A DNA stretch of 64,000 nt. Source: Methanocalculus natronophilus. Its GTDB lineage: Archaea; Halobacteriota; Methanomicrobia; Methanomicrobiales; Methanocorpusculaceae. Where the stretch lies: assembly GCF_038751955.1 (NCBI RefSeq), contig NZ_JBCEXH010000005.1, positions 1 through 64,000 on the forward strand, given 5' to 3'. Within the stretch, counting starts at the first letter, position 1. Each line of letters starts with the position of its first letter. A program made the position numbers and the translations under genes. Positions 26,111-36,112 of this stretch are shown here, piece after piece. The notes beneath the pieces are model-generated. The model made no database searches. It had not been told where the DNA came from and saw only the letters and a program-made list of their open reading frames with translations.

Positions 26111-27271
26111 ATGCGGACAATCCTCTTTGACCCGGTACATGGTGCAGCTGGCGACATGATCATTGCAGGCCTGCTTGCAGCAGGTGCAGACCGGGATGCA
26201 ACAACAGGCGCAATGGCATCGATTGTTAGGGAACCAGAGATAACACGCGTAATGCGTGGAGGAATCCAGGCGCTGCATATCAGAACGCATGCGGAAGAGA
26301 CGACCCGCACCCTTGACGAGGTGATCGCCCGCATCCGGGATGCCGATGTTTCCGATCAGGTAAAAGATATGGCAGCGCGGATTTTTGCTCGTATCAATGA
26401 TGCAGAGACCCGTGTCCACGGGGCACATGCGCATTTTCACGAGGTGGGTGCAGATGATGCAGTCGCCGATGTTATCGGTGCAGTCACCGCACTCCTCTCG
26501 CTTGCACCTGATGCAGTCGCTGTCAGGACGATCCCGCTTGGGAGCGGGACAATTCAGTCCGCGCACGGGCAGATGCCTGTCCCGGCACCTGCAACCGCCT
26601 ATATCCTCGAACAGTCCCATCTCAGCACCCGTATCGGCCCGGAAGGCGCAGGGGAGCTGGTCACCCCGACCGGGGCTGCAATCCTCGCCGAGTTTCATGC
26701 CATCTACGGAAGAGCTGCACCCGAGGGCAGGATTTGTGCTGTCGGCTATGGTGCTGGCAGCCGGAACCCCCCTGATTACCCAAATGTCCTGCGCGTGATG
26801 ATCATCGGGGATGACACAGACAAGACAGATGTCGATATCCTGGAGACAAATGTCGATGATGTGGATGGTGAGGTGATAGGATCAGCAATTGAACGGCTCC
26901 ACCGGGAAGGCGCCCGTGACGCCTCTGCTGCACCCATTATCATGAAGAAGGGGCGGCCCGGCCACCTGATCCGGGTGATCTGCAGGAAAGAGGATTCCGG
27001 CAGGCTTGCATGTATCCTTGCAGAAGAGCTTGGAACCCTTGGTGTCAGGTGTATCGGATCAGTCCACCGATTCATTGCAGAGAGGGAGTTCAAAACGGTC
27101 ACGATACCAACAGGCGACGAGATCCCAGTCAAGATCGGGCACTGGGAGGGCCGGATCATCTCGGTCAAGGCCGAGTTCGATTCGGTTGCAGCGGCGGCAG
27201 AACGCCATGGTATGACAGTCCGCGAAGTGAAGCGTCTTGCTGAAGAGGCTGCCCGAAGGGAGCTGCAATAG
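26111..27271 (+). CDS. larC: LarC-like nickel-insertion protein
   Basis: LarC inserts nickel into the pincer nucleotide cofactor used by lactate racemase-type enzymes. The 386-residue product opens with DPVHGAAGDMIIAGLL (typical DPfxGaSGDM), then a HFHEVGADDAVAD motif near residue 118, and a C-terminal ferredoxin-like DUF111 part with ETNVDDVDGEVIG. Many methanogens keep larC without larA, so another client is possible. Start chosen at ATG 26111. It is coupled to radB by one overlapping base. Confidence 0.85.
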   Translation: MRTILFDPVHGAAGDMIIAGLLAAGADRDATTGAMASIVREPEITRVMRGGIQALHIRTHAEETTRTLDEVIARIRDADVSDQVKDMAARIFARINDAETRVHGAHAHFHEVGADDAVADVIGAVTALLSLAPDAVAVRTIPLGSGTIQSAHGQMPVPAPATAYILEQSHLSTRIGPEGAGELVTPTGAAILAEFHAIYGRAAPEGRICAVGYGAGSRNPPDYPNVLRVMIIGDDTDKTDVDILETNVDDVDGEVIGSAIERLHREGARDASAAPIIMKKGRPGHLIRVICRKEDSGRLACILAEELGTLGVRCIGSVHRFIAEREFKTVTIPTGDEIPVKIGHWEGRIISVKAEFDSVAAAAERHGMTVREVKRLAEEAARRELQ

Positions 27272-27945
27272 TGGCAGAAGGCCGCGTAACCACAGGCAGT
27301 CCCGATCTCGATCAGATCCTTGGCGGCGGGCTTGAACGGCAGATGATCACCCAGATCTATGGTGAATCGGGAAGCGGAAAGAGCAGTATTGTGATCATGG
27401 CGATGGTGGCAGCCCTCCAGGACGGCCATCATGTCCTCTTCTTCGACACCGAAGGATTCTCAATGGATCGCTTCATCCAGGTGGCAGGAGGTGAGGAGGC
27501 TGCCGCTCTCCTGGCAACCCGCATCAGGCTGTATGAGCCAAAGACTTTTGCTGAACAGGGTATCTGCATCCAGGAATCAGAAACGATCCTCTCGGATACA
27601 GAGATCAGCCTCATCGTCATGGACTCGGCAACAGCACTCTACCGATCTGATCTGGAGAGGCGCGGCGACGCACAGAGGATGCTTGGGAGACAGATGATCG
27701 ATCTGCTCGCCCTCTCCCGGAGATACAATGCAGCTGTCCTGATCACCAACCAGGTTTACACAGAGCCGGCCACAGGCCGGTTCTTTGGGCTTGGCGGGAC
27801 AGCCCTCTCCCATATCTCAAAAGCAGTCGTCAGTATCGAGCGGATCAACCGGCACCGCCGGGCGGTGCTGGTGAAACACCGATCGCGGCCGGAAGGAGAA
27901 TCCTTTGATTTTGTCATCACCGGCCGCGGCATCGGGCGGTGCTAA
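27271..27945 (+). CDS. radB: DNA repair and recombination protein RadB
   Basis: RadB is the euryarchaeal RadA paralogue, thought to mediate recombination rather than exchange strands itself. The 224-residue protein is a bare RecA core: Walker A GESGSGKS near residue 31, Walker B LIVMDSAT near 116, and GTALSHISKAVV. It lacks the N-terminal helix-hairpin-helix domain of RadA. GTG start overlapping the larC stop. Confidence 0.93.
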   Translation: MAEGRVTTGSPDLDQILGGGLERQMITQIYGESGSGKSSIVIMAMVAALQDGHHVLFFDTEGFSMDRFIQVAGGEEAAALLATRIRLYEPKTFAEQGICIQESETILSDTEISLIVMDSATALYRSDLERRGDAQRMLGRQMIDLLALSRRYNAAVLITNQVYTEPATGRFFGLGGTALSHISKAVVSIERINRHRRAVLVKHRSRPEGESFDFVITGRGIGRC

Positions 27946-28011
27946 AAAAAACGATTGGCCCCTCTGAAAGAAGAGGAACCCACGATTATTGCCTGTACAC
28001 AGTTTTTGGCA

Positions 28012-28839
28012 TTAGAATTCGATCATGCCGATAAAGACCGGTTCAGCAGGGCCAGTCATTGTAGCCGGATCCTGAAGGCTGATCAGCAGGGGCCCGCCTT
28101 TTGTCTCGACCAGCACCTCACTGCCGACATACCCAAGCTTCTGGGCGACAGCTGCTGAGGCGGTTGCACCAGTTCCGCATGACCAGGTCTCATCCTCGAC
28201 ACCGCGCTCAAACGTCCGGATACGGAGGGTATTGTCATGCACCTTCTCGACGAAGTTGACGTTTGCACCCTGTGGAAATGTCGGGTGGTTCCTGATTACC
28301 GGGCCAAGCACCTTGGGATCTATTGCCCCAATCTCATCGACGAAGACAACCGCATGCGGCACCCCGGTATTGACAGCATAGACCTGGTAGGTGCTGATCT
28401 CTTCAGAATAGTCAAAGCCTGGATCGCCGGTTGCAGGGATATCAGCACGTGCAAATGCCGGTGTCGGCATCTGGATCGTTGCCATAAAATTCCCTTCCTG
28501 GTCAGCAGCAATCGAGACGGGAATAGTGCCTGCCAGGGTCTCGACAGTGCTCTTTTCCCCTACATAACCCCTGTCAAACGCATACCTGGCAAGGCAGCGG
28601 ATCCCGTTTCCGCACATCTCGGCTTCAGACTCATCAGGCTGGAACAGGCGCATCTTCACATCTGCTGTAACGGATTTCGAGAGAAAGAGGACACCGTCCC
28701 CGCCGACACCAAAGCGGCGGTCGCAGAAGAGCATCGCAAACTTTGGCTTCATCTCTTCCGGTATCACGTCGGTCTCCATCTCATCAATCAAAATGAAATC
28801 ATTCCCATTCCCCTGAAGCTTCACAAATTGTATACTCAC
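28012..28839 (-). CDS. dapF: diaminopimelate epimerase
   Basis: DapF turns LL- into meso-diaminopimelate in lysine synthesis. The two catalytic cysteines are present in EMCGNGIRC (near 76) and WSCGTGATASA (near 220), and the opening QGNGNDF is typical. 275 residues, normal length. No other lysine genes are near. Since archaea have no murein, the product is needed for lysine only. Confidence 0.95.
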   Translation of the reverse strand: MSIQFVKLQGNGNDFILIDEMETDVIPEEMKPKFAMLFCDRRFGVGGDGVLFLSKSVTADVKMRLFQPDESEAEMCGNGIRCLARYAFDRGYVGEKSTVETLAGTIPVSIAADQEGNFMATIQMPTPAFARADIPATGDPGFDYSEEISTYQVYAVNTGVPHAVVFVDEIGAIDPKVLGPVIRNHPTFPQGANVNFVEKVHDNTLRIRTFERGVEDETWSCGTGATASAAVAQKLGYVGSEVLVETKGGPLLISLQDPATMTGPAEPVFIGMIEF

Positions 28840-28897
28840 ACAATCACCTCATTCATCTTGCCCCTTCAAAAGAAAAAAGTATCATGCTGCCATCTCG

Positions 28898-29860
28898 TCA
28901 GGGAGAACCAAAACTGCCTGTTTGCAACTCGCGATCAATCATTTTGATATCCCAGCCGAGATGATCCCTGATGATGGCAGGCGCATAGCCAGGCGGTATC
29001 ACGCCTGCCTCTGTTATGATCGAATCGATGTATGCGGCAGGTGTCAGGTCAAAAACCGGGTTTCTGACCCTGACAAAGGGAAGTTTTGCTGCCATCTCGT
29101 CAGGGAGAACTTCTGATCCGCTCCGCTCTTCGATTGGTATCATCTCACCAAGCAGTGTCTTTGGAGCGAACTTGTATGTTTCAGCAGCAATGATCATCTT
29201 CGTCCCCGCCTCATATGCAGCAAGGGCGATCTGGGAGGTGCCGATCTTATTGATGACACTGCCGTTTGCACAGACGGCATCCGCACCGGCAATCGCACAG
29301 TCCACATCATGAATAAAGACCCGCACAGCGGAATCGACGATAAAGTGGGTTTTGATCTCGTGGCGGTTGAGGGTCTCAATTGTGAGATGACCCTGGTTCC
29401 ACGGCCTCACCTCTGTTGCATACACCTCGATCTCCCTGCCCTGCCGGTGTGCCTCGATGATACAGGCAAGTGCAGCTTCGGAATTGCAATGGGTGAGGAC
29501 AGAGTCGCCATCATTGATCTGGTTTGCCCCCATACGTGCGATCCGTGAGACTGCCATCTCAGAGGATTCAATGAACGCCTCTGCGTTCCGGATCACCGAT
29601 CTGCGCGCTTCTTCGGTATCGGATGCCTGGTGGATATCCCGCATGACGATATGGATGGCATTTGGAAGCGAGACAGCTGTTGGGCGTGTTGAACGAAGCA
29701 GCTCTGCAGCATCTTCCATGAACGAGACGAAATGACTAAGCCCGGCGGCATCAATCTCTCTGGCATGATCGCGGAGTGCTCCGGCTGCTGCCCGTGCAAT
29801 CCTCCCCGCACCCCGGATCTGCATTGAGCGGATCCCTTCTGCTGTTTCGATCAGTGGCAT
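28898..29860 (-). CDS. ribose 1,5-bisphosphate isomerase
   Basis: An eIF2B-like isomerase that converts ribose-1,5-bisphosphate to ribulose-1,5-bisphosphate, the step before form III RuBisCO in archaeal AMP/nucleoside degradation. Key residues are Cys in TLTH-like VLTHCNSEA and Asp in AIAGADAV, with GSVINKIGT for phosphate binding. The start at 29860 gives MPLIETAEGIRSMQIRGAGR (320 residues), matching the family; the upstream frame overlaps the divergent HAD gene and is rejected. RuBisCO and AMP phosphorylase are not in the window. Confidence 0.88.
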   Translation of the reverse strand: MPLIETAEGIRSMQIRGAGRIARAAAGALRDHAREIDAAGLSHFVSFMEDAAELLRSTRPTAVSLPNAIHIVMRDIHQASDTEEARRSVIRNAEAFIESSEMAVSRIARMGANQINDGDSVLTHCNSEAALACIIEAHRQGREIEVYATEVRPWNQGHLTIETLNRHEIKTHFIVDSAVRVFIHDVDCAIAGADAVCANGSVINKIGTSQIALAAYEAGTKMIIAAETYKFAPKTLLGEMIPIEERSGSEVLPDEMAAKLPFVRVRNPVFDLTPAAYIDSIITEAGVIPPGYAPAIIRDHLGWDIKMIDRELQTGSFGSP

Positions 29861-29914
29861 ATATGAACCGACGTTCCTTATCATAGATAAAGGTGGTATA
29901 CAGGTGGTGGACAG

Positions 29915-30754
29915 ATGACGATTGCAATTGTTTTTGATAGTGCCGGAACGCTGCTCCGGACCTACCGGGTGGCAAAGGACATCCCCGCAGGAAACCTCAT
30001 CGAAGATGTCGAGTCGACAACCCTGACTTTCGATGATGCCGACAGGATCCTCGTTCTCCTCCATATCCGTTCCGAGGATGTGATCAAGGCTGACGGGGAC
30101 ATGCCCCTGTCAGCGTATCTCAGGCAGGAAGCAATTGATTTTGGCATTTCCTGTGGACGGCGGGTGATAGCACAGGAGGAGGTTGCCGAGATCCTGTACC
30201 ATGACAGAGATGCACGTGTTTGTGATCTCCAGGAGACGATCCGGCATGTCTGGCATCGGTGCAGCAATATCAAGCCGGTAATGGCGATCAATTCGGGTGT
30301 GATTCTCAATGTACGGACACAGTCCATAGAGTTTACCATCACCGCAGGCGGCAGCCCCTTTCCCGGAGCAAAGGAGACGATAAGCAGGCTGCACAGGATG
30401 GGGGTTGCCACCTTTATTGCATCGGGAGACCGGGGATCAAAACTTGAAAAGATAGGAGATTTTCTTGGTATTCCGCATGATCGGATCTTTGGCGTCGCCA
30501 CCCCGACAATGAAGGCAGAGATTGTACGAAGATTAAAAGAGAATTACGGTACAGTCGTGATGGTCGGGGACGGGATCAATGATCTCAGGGCTATGCGGGA
30601 GGCAGATATTGCTGTTCTGTCGGAGCAGCAGCCGGGAGAGCGAATCGAGGCACTCTGTAATGCAGCCGACTATACCATCCATACCATTGGCGAGATCATT
30701 GGCATTGGGGAAGGGCTGCAGCGATCAGATCCAGGGAACGCTGTTCATATATAA
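29915..30754 (+). CDS. HAD-superfamily phosphatase (soluble P-type-ATPase-like)
   Basis: A 279-residue cytoplasmic HAD protein. Motif I is DSAGT, with the nucleophile Asp8 but Ala in place of the usual second acid; motif II ASGDRG; motif III Lys in MKAEIVRRLK; motif IV VGDGINDLRAMREADIAV. This pattern resembles the phosphorylation domain of P-type ATPases without membrane segments. A good AGGTGGT site precedes the ATG. It lies 46 bp before atwA and points the same way, so it may belong to the MCR activation operon. Substrate unknown. Confidence 0.8.
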   Translation: MTIAIVFDSAGTLLRTYRVAKDIPAGNLIEDVESTTLTFDDADRILVLLHIRSEDVIKADGDMPLSAYLRQEAIDFGISCGRRVIAQEEVAEILYHDRDARVCDLQETIRHVWHRCSNIKPVMAINSGVILNVRTQSIEFTITAGGSPFPGAKETISRLHRMGVATFIASGDRGSKLEKIGDFLGIPHDRIFGVATPTMKAEIVRRLKENYGTVVMVGDGINDLRAMREADIAVLSEQQPGERIEALCNAADYTIHTIGEIIGIGEGLQRSDPGNAVHI

Positions 30755-30800
30755 AGACTAATATGCTCCTTACTCTACATAACATATCAGAGGCTGCTTC

Positions 30801-32417
30801 ATGAAACCTTTCATCACTGTCGAAAACCTGTGCATGGATTTTAATGGCACCCGGGTGCTGAGTAATATCAACCTTGAATTTGCTGAAGGAGAGACGGTTG
30901 GCATCATCGGGAGAAGTGGTGCCGGGAAGACTGTTCTGATCCATCTTATCCGCGGCATTGATCAGCCGCCGACTGAGGGGCGGATCATCTACCATATCTC
31001 CACCTGCGATGCATGTAACCGGATCGAACTGCAAAGCGCAGCAGGATCAGCCTGTCCGCGTTGTCCGGGGGGAACATTGCAGGCAAAAGATGTGGATCTC
31101 TGGAACGATGATGAGCAGATCAGGCGGAGCCTGATGAAACGGACAGCGATAATGTTCCAGAGAACCTTTGCGCTGTATGGGAATGATCGCGTCATCGAGA
31201 ACGTCATGAAAGCTCTTGAGGATACAGGCTATCCCTCTGGAAAAGCCGTATCACGTGCAGCAGATCTCCTTGATGAGGTCCGCCTTTCCCACCGGATGAT
31301 GCATATCGCACGGGATCTCTCAGGTGGAGAAAAACAGCGTGTCGTTCTTGCGCGCCAGCTGGCAAAAGAGCCGTTCCTCCTTTTTGCAGATGAACCAACC
31401 GGAACCCTGGATCCAAAGATGGCACGTGTGGTTCATGAAATGCTGAAGGAGGCAGCCAGTTCCGCAACAATGGGGATGATCATCACCTCCCACTTCGCCC
31501 AGGCAATAGAGGATGTTGCCGATCGTGCAATACTCATCGCAGATGGTGAGATCACCGCCACCGGAACACCCACTGAGGTTATTGCCACATTCATGAAGGA
31601 GCACTCAGACGGGGAGGTCTTCAACAAGGTTGAGACCGGAAATGCGCTCATCCGTTCAGATAATCTGAAGAAGCGGTATATCTCGGTTGACAGGGGTGTG
31701 ATCCGTGCGGTGGACGGTGTCACATTCGATATAAAAGAGAAAGAGATCTTTGGGATCATCGGGACAAGTGGAGCAGGAAAGACGACTCTCTCACGGATGA
31801 TAGCAGGCATTCTTGAACCAACAAGCGGAAAGCTCGAGATCCAGATCGGTGAGGACTGGATCGATATGGGCAAGCCCGGCTACCAGTTCCGTGGCCGTGC
31901 CAAGACATATATCGGGCTCCTCCACCAGGAGTACGACCTCTTCCCCCACCGAACCGTTCTTGACAACCTTACCGACTCTATCGGGCTTGAATTTCCAAAA
32001 GAGCTCGCGATACGGAAGGCGATGATCACCCTGAAGATGGCAGGGTTTACCGAGGAGAAAGGGCGTGCCATCCTAAACCGCCAGCCAAACAGCCTCTCTG
32101 AAGGAGAGCGGCACCGCGTTGCACTCGCACAGGTGCTGATACGTGAGCCGCGGATCATCATCCTTGATGAGCCAACCGGAACAATGGATCCGATCACAAA
32201 AGTCGATGTCAAGCATTCTATCCTCCATGCCCGTGAAGAGATGGAGGAGACATTCGTCATCGTTGCCCATGACATGGAATTTGTATCTGATATCTGTGAT
32301 CGGGCAGCACTGATGCGCGGTGGCAAGATTGTCGCAATCGGGCCAACCCAGGAGATCATGGATCTCCTCACCTCAGAAGAGAAGGATATCATGAGTCAGG
32401 CACAGCAGGGAGAGTAA
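30801..32417 (+). CDS. atwA: methyl-coenzyme M reductase activation ATPase, component A2
   Basis: AtwA is a soluble double-ABC ATPase needed for ATP-driven reductive activation of MCR. The first domain has Walker A GRSGAGKT, signature LSGGEKQR and FADEPTG; the second has GTSGAGKT, a degenerate signature LSEGERHR and LDEPTG. A Cys-rich insert with CDAC ... CPRC lies at about residues 73-95 in the first domain. 538 residues, as expected. It heads an operon of marker genes, 1 bp before mmp3. Confidence 0.95.
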   Translation: MKPFITVENLCMDFNGTRVLSNINLEFAEGETVGIIGRSGAGKTVLIHLIRGIDQPPTEGRIIYHISTCDACNRIELQSAAGSACPRCPGGTLQAKDVDLWNDDEQIRRSLMKRTAIMFQRTFALYGNDRVIENVMKALEDTGYPSGKAVSRAADLLDEVRLSHRMMHIARDLSGGEKQRVVLARQLAKEPFLLFADEPTGTLDPKMARVVHEMLKEAASSATMGMIITSHFAQAIEDVADRAILIADGEITATGTPTEVIATFMKEHSDGEVFNKVETGNALIRSDNLKKRYISVDRGVIRAVDGVTFDIKEKEIFGIIGTSGAGKTTLSRMIAGILEPTSGKLEIQIGEDWIDMGKPGYQFRGRAKTYIGLLHQEYDLFPHRTVLDNLTDSIGLEFPKELAIRKAMITLKMAGFTEEKGRAILNRQPNSLSEGERHRVALAQVLIREPRIIILDEPTGTMDPITKVDVKHSILHAREEMEETFVIVAHDMEFVSDICDRAALMRGGKIVAIGPTQEIMDLLTSEEKDIMSQAQQGE

Positions 32418-32418
32418 C

Positions 32419-33951
32419 ATGATATCTGTCAGCCTGGATGGCAGTCAGGTCCAGGTGGAGGAGGGATCATGCATTAAGGATATCCTTCCCGATCACGATC
32501 CCAACCTCTCGGTTGCTGTCATCCGCCCCGGTACTGTCTCTGAAGAGACGACCCGGCACTATCGTTTCGTCACAACCTCAGGTGAGTTTGTCGTGGAGAT
32601 ACCTGATGGAGAGGTCACCCTCCCTGACCCCGCAGATCCCGACATAGCTTCTGGTGTGCACTGGAGTGACCGCTATGCAGTGGCATTCGGCCCGTTCCCT
32701 GCTGTTTTTTCCCCGGCGAGGAGGGCGTCCCGGTATGGAAGAGGTGATCTGCTCATCGGCTGCGGTGGATATGATCCCAGGAGATCGTACCTGATCATCT
32801 CACGGCAGGAACACCAGGCAGATCATGGAGCAGGATCTGATGGCGGCATCATCGGCCGTGTTGTTGCAGGCCGTGCCGTCATTGACAGGCTCGCAACAGG
32901 AGATTCCATCACCGCAATTGAGAAGATGATCAGCTGGGCAGATACCACAACTGCTTCCACAACCAGAGATCTCTCGATCCCGCTTGAAGATGGGATGGAG
33001 ATCGTCTCATACATCCGGATCAGGGCAGACGGCTATACTCAAGAGACAATTGACTGCAGTAATGCCCGATCTGCAGAGCACCTCCTCTTCAGCCTTCAGA
33101 GCGGCGTGTTCCATGCAGAGAGGGCAACATCAACCCACTGTATGGACGCCCATCTCGGCGCTCTTGATGTGCCTCATGAACAGAAACTGCCCAGGCGCGA
33201 GGGGGCAGTCACTATCCGGACAAAAGGGAAGAAGACCGGTGCCATCTACATCTACCGCGAGGATGTGGCAACAAGTCCCCACCACACGGTTGCAGGCGAG
33301 GTGACGCACGGTATAGAACTGGTCAGGCTCATTGGTGAAGGGGAGCGGTGTGCGACGGTCACCGAACCGGATCGTATCGATCTCCTCGGTATGTACCTTG
33401 AGGATGCGATTGCGTTTGCGAGCCGGTATGGCGTCACCGTCTCCTCAGATGTTGAAGGAAACGGCAGCAACCGGGTTGTGATCAGCCAGGAACCGGCAAC
33501 AACCCTTGAGGTGCTTGATGAGAAAGCGGTGACACTCACCACCATGGTGGAGGAGGATGTCATCGACATCACGCTCGATGAGGAGAAAGCACCACGCACC
33601 GTCGATATATTCAGGAGATTTACGGGACTGAAGCTCTATTCGGTCGGCATACTCCCCTTCTTCTTCACCTTTGATGATGTCTGGCTCTTTGAACCCGACA
33701 TTCCAGAGAAGATCAATATCATCCCGGAGAATACCCCCGAGGCCGTAGTCCCTCCACAATCACTTGGGATGACAAATGCCTCACGCAGGGGTGCAGGACT
33801 TGTCGGAGTCCGTGTATCAGAAAATTCCGAGTTCGGGCCGACTGCTGAACCATTTGAAGGAACAAACATCATCGGCAGGATCATTGATGTTGATAAGCTC
33901 GCTTCTTACAAGGAAGGAGATATCGTCTATATCAGGGAGGTGAAGGAATGA
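32419..33951 (+). CDS. mmp3: methanogenesis marker protein 3
   Basis: A 510-residue protein specific to methanogens and anaerobic methanotrophs, reported with the MCR activation complex. The N-terminus reads like a beta-grasp/ubiquitin-like domain (MISVSLDGSQVQVEEGSCIK), followed by two cyclophilin-like beta domains (LLIGCGGYDPRRSYLIISRQ region and MDAHLGALDVPHE region). Few Cys. It lies between atwA and mmp6, with a 1-bp gap and a 4-bp overlap. Confidence 0.9.
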   Translation: MISVSLDGSQVQVEEGSCIKDILPDHDPNLSVAVIRPGTVSEETTRHYRFVTTSGEFVVEIPDGEVTLPDPADPDIASGVHWSDRYAVAFGPFPAVFSPARRASRYGRGDLLIGCGGYDPRRSYLIISRQEHQADHGAGSDGGIIGRVVAGRAVIDRLATGDSITAIEKMISWADTTTASTTRDLSIPLEDGMEIVSYIRIRADGYTQETIDCSNARSAEHLLFSLQSGVFHAERATSTHCMDAHLGALDVPHEQKLPRREGAVTIRTKGKKTGAIYIYREDVATSPHHTVAGEVTHGIELVRLIGEGERCATVTEPDRIDLLGMYLEDAIAFASRYGVTVSSDVEGNGSNRVVISQEPATTLEVLDEKAVTLTTMVEEDVIDITLDEEKAPRTVDIFRRFTGLKLYSVGILPFFFTFDDVWLFEPDIPEKINIIPENTPEAVVPPQSLGMTNASRRGAGLVGVRVSENSEFGPTAEPFEGTNIIGRIIDVDKLASYKEGDIVYIREVKE

Positions 33952-34409
33952 AGGAGTATACACCCGGCTATGTCGGAACAGTAACCAGGTATGTCTTTGT
34001 CGATTCCCCGACTGTCACGCCGCAGGATCTTGCCATCGCCGCATATGAAGTTGCAATGGGCGTGATGATCAAGGAGACCTGTTTTGGCGTAATGATTACC
34101 GGGACGGCAGATGAGGTCCGCCGGATCGAAGAGATGCTCCGGAGACTTGATCCCCATCACATCTTCATCAAGGACCGGGGATTCCCGCCGGGAGATGAGC
34201 GGAGATGCAGGGCAAACCTCGGCGGATCGAGGCCGGGCTATCTTGGGCACGAATTTGAGATGCAGATTGCGCGATTTATTTCACACGGATTGAAAGAGAC
34301 GGATACCATGAAAGAGAATGACCTCAGAAAAGCCATAGAAACCGGTAAAAAAGAACGCTTCCTTGATATTGAAGAACTCGCCAGTCTTATTGATACAGAG
34401 GAGGCCTGA
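33948..34409 (+). CDS. mmp6: methanogenesis marker protein 6
   Basis: A 153-residue methanogen-specific protein of unknown biochemical role. The conserved part covers residues 10-115, with GVMITGTADEVRRIEEML and IFIKDRGFPPGDERRCRANL. Beyond residue 120 the charged tail (DTMKENDLRKAIETGKKERF) looks separate. It overlaps mmp3 by 4 bp (ATGA) and is 3 bp before mmp5. Confidence 0.88.
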   Translation: MKEYTPGYVGTVTRYVFVDSPTVTPQDLAIAAYEVAMGVMIKETCFGVMITGTADEVRRIEEMLRRLDPHHIFIKDRGFPPGDERRCRANLGGSRPGYLGHEFEMQIARFISHGLKETDTMKENDLRKAIETGKKERFLDIEELASLIDTEEA

Positions 34410-34412
34410 CTC

Positions 34413-34862
34413 ATGGCGAAAGTCTTCATCTATCCGGCAACAAGCCTGATGCTCTCTGACCTTGTCGCGCGGTACGGGCATGAACCCCTTGGTTCTGCGC
34501 TCTCTGTCCGCGAACATATCCAGGCAGGCGGGTTTGATTCTCCACCGCTCCAGATCACACCTGAAGATCCCAAGGTCGGCCTGCACTGGGCAGCAGTTGA
34601 AGTGCCCTCCGGGGTGCGGGGGAGAATGGCCCTCTATGGCCCCCTGATTGAATCAGCAGAGGCTGCAATTATCATCCAGGAAGCAGATTTTGCCTTCGGC
34701 TGCATGGGATGTGCCCGTACAAACGAACTGCTGATATTCCTGCTGAAACAGAAGGGAATTCCTGTTCTCGACCTTGACTATCCAAAGACAAAAGATGAGG
34801 GTGTCAGCTTTGTTGCAGCAATCAAATCGTTTCTTACGGATCTTGGGGGTGAAGACGCATGA
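34413..34862 (+). CDS. mmp5: methanogenesis marker protein 5
   Basis: A 149-residue methanogen marker protein. A CxxC in [13 protein letters not shown] near residue 97, together with [12 protein letters not shown] near 122, suggests a redox or metal-binding loop, comparable to 2-hydroxyacyl-CoA dehydratase-type proteins. It lies directly before mmp15, which is of the BadF/BcrA activator ATPase type, with an ATGA overlap. This looks like an activator/partner pair, but that is inference. Confidence 0.88.
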   Translation: MAKVFIYPATSLMLSDLVARYGHEPLGSALSVREHIQAGGFDSPPLQITPEDPKVGLHWAAVEVPSGVRGRMALYGPLIESAEAAIIIQEADFAFGCMGCARTNELLIFLLKQKGIPVLDLDYPKTKDEGVSFVAAIKSFLTDLGGEDA

Positions 34863-36103
34863 CAAAACCCGTCAGGATTGCACAACTCACCTGCGGAGCT
34901 GAATATTCCGGCATCCAGGCAGAGATTGATCAGGCAGCCCGGTCAGTCGATGCAGAAGTCTTCTATCCCGACCTGTCACTCCAGGATCTGAGGAAGAGTT
35001 TTGATTCTTTTGGGCTGAATGTGAAGAGCCCTGACCTGAAACTCGCAATCGCACGGGCAGAAGCACTTGTTGCGGGAACGGTGGATGCTGATGCGGTCTT
35101 CATCGGAAGCTGTTTCAGGTGTGCCGAGGCGGCAATTGTCAGAACCGAGCTCCGCCGCTATATTCATATGAATTCGACCCTGCCGGTCGTCTCCTACTCG
35201 TTTACGGAACGGACCACCTCAGGCACCCTGCTTACAAGGATGGAGGCGCTGACCACCATCGCACGCCGGCGTGCCCTCCTCGCCCGTGAAGAGCAGACCG
35301 GGATCACGCTGGGTGTTGACTCGGGTTCATCAACAACAAAGTGCATTGTGATGAAAGACGACGAGATCATCGGAACCGGGTGGGAGCCGACAACAGAGGT
35401 CTTAAAATCAGCTGATCTCGTGGTAGAGAACGCACTTTCTGAAGCGGGTCTTGCAAGGGACGATATCGAGGCTATCGGAACAACCGGCTATGGCCGGTTT
35501 CTGATCGGAAAACACCTGAATGCGGATCTCATCCAGGAGGAGCTGACCGTCAATTCAAAGGGTGCGGTCTATCTTGCAGAAACCCAGCGCGGCCCGTCAA
35601 CAGTTATTGATATCGGCGGTATGGATAACAAGGCAATATCAGTGATGGACGGCATCCCGGGGACATTCACGATGGGCGGAATCTGTGCCGGTGCGAGCGG
35701 CCGGTTCCTTGAGATGACTGCAAAGAGGCTTGGTATTGACATAACCGAGCTTGGACCCCTTGCAATGAAGGGGATGTCAGATGATGTCCCGATGAACAGC
35801 TACTGTATCGTCTTTGGGACACAGAGTCTTGTGAATGCGCTTGCTGCTGGCAGCACTCCCGAAGATGTGGCTGCTGCTGCCTGCCATTCGGTTGCAGAAC
35901 AGGTCTTTGAGCAGCAGCTCCAGGAGGTCGATATCCGGGAGCCGGTGATTATGGTCGGCGGGACATCGCTTATCGATGGGCTTGTCCGTGCCATGGGAGA
36001 TCTCCTCCAGACCGAGATTGTTGTCCCTCACCATTCACAATACATCGGCGCTACCGGTGCTGCCCTCCTGGCGTCGGGGTATATCGACCAGAAGACGGAG
36101 TGA
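34859..36103 (+). CDS. mmp15: methanogenesis marker protein 15 (BadF/BcrA-type ATPase)
   Basis: A 414-residue ASKHA-fold ATPase. The phosphate-1 loop [10 protein letters not shown] is near residue 151, a second phosphate loop IDIGGMDNK near 244, and [11 protein letters not shown] near 270 carries the Cys that in related archerases binds a [4Fe-4S] cluster at the dimer interface. Residues 1-145 are a separate domain with GSCFRCAEA. Such activators couple ATP hydrolysis to low-potential electron transfer, a fitting role for MCR activation. Translation is coupled to mmp5. Confidence 0.9.
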   Translation: MTKPVRIAQLTCGAEYSGIQAEIDQAARSVDAEVFYPDLSLQDLRKSFDSFGLNVKSPDLKLAIARAEALVAGTVDADAVFIGSCFRCAEAAIVRTELRRYIHMNSTLPVVSYSFTERTTSGTLLTRMEALTTIARRRALLAREEQTGITLGVDSGSSTTKCIVMKDDEIIGTGWEPTTEVLKSADLVVENALSEAGLARDDIEAIGTTGYGRFLIGKHLNADLIQEELTVNSKGAVYLAETQRGPSTVIDIGGMDNKAISVMDGIPGTFTMGGICAGASGRFLEMTAKRLGIDITELGPLAMKGMSDDVPMNSYCIVFGTQSLVNALAAGSTPEDVAAAACHSVAEQVFEQQLQEVDIREPVIMVGGTSLIDGLVRAMGDLLQTEIVVPHHSQYIGATGAALLASGYIDQKTE

Positions 36104-36112
36104 GTCTGGCGT

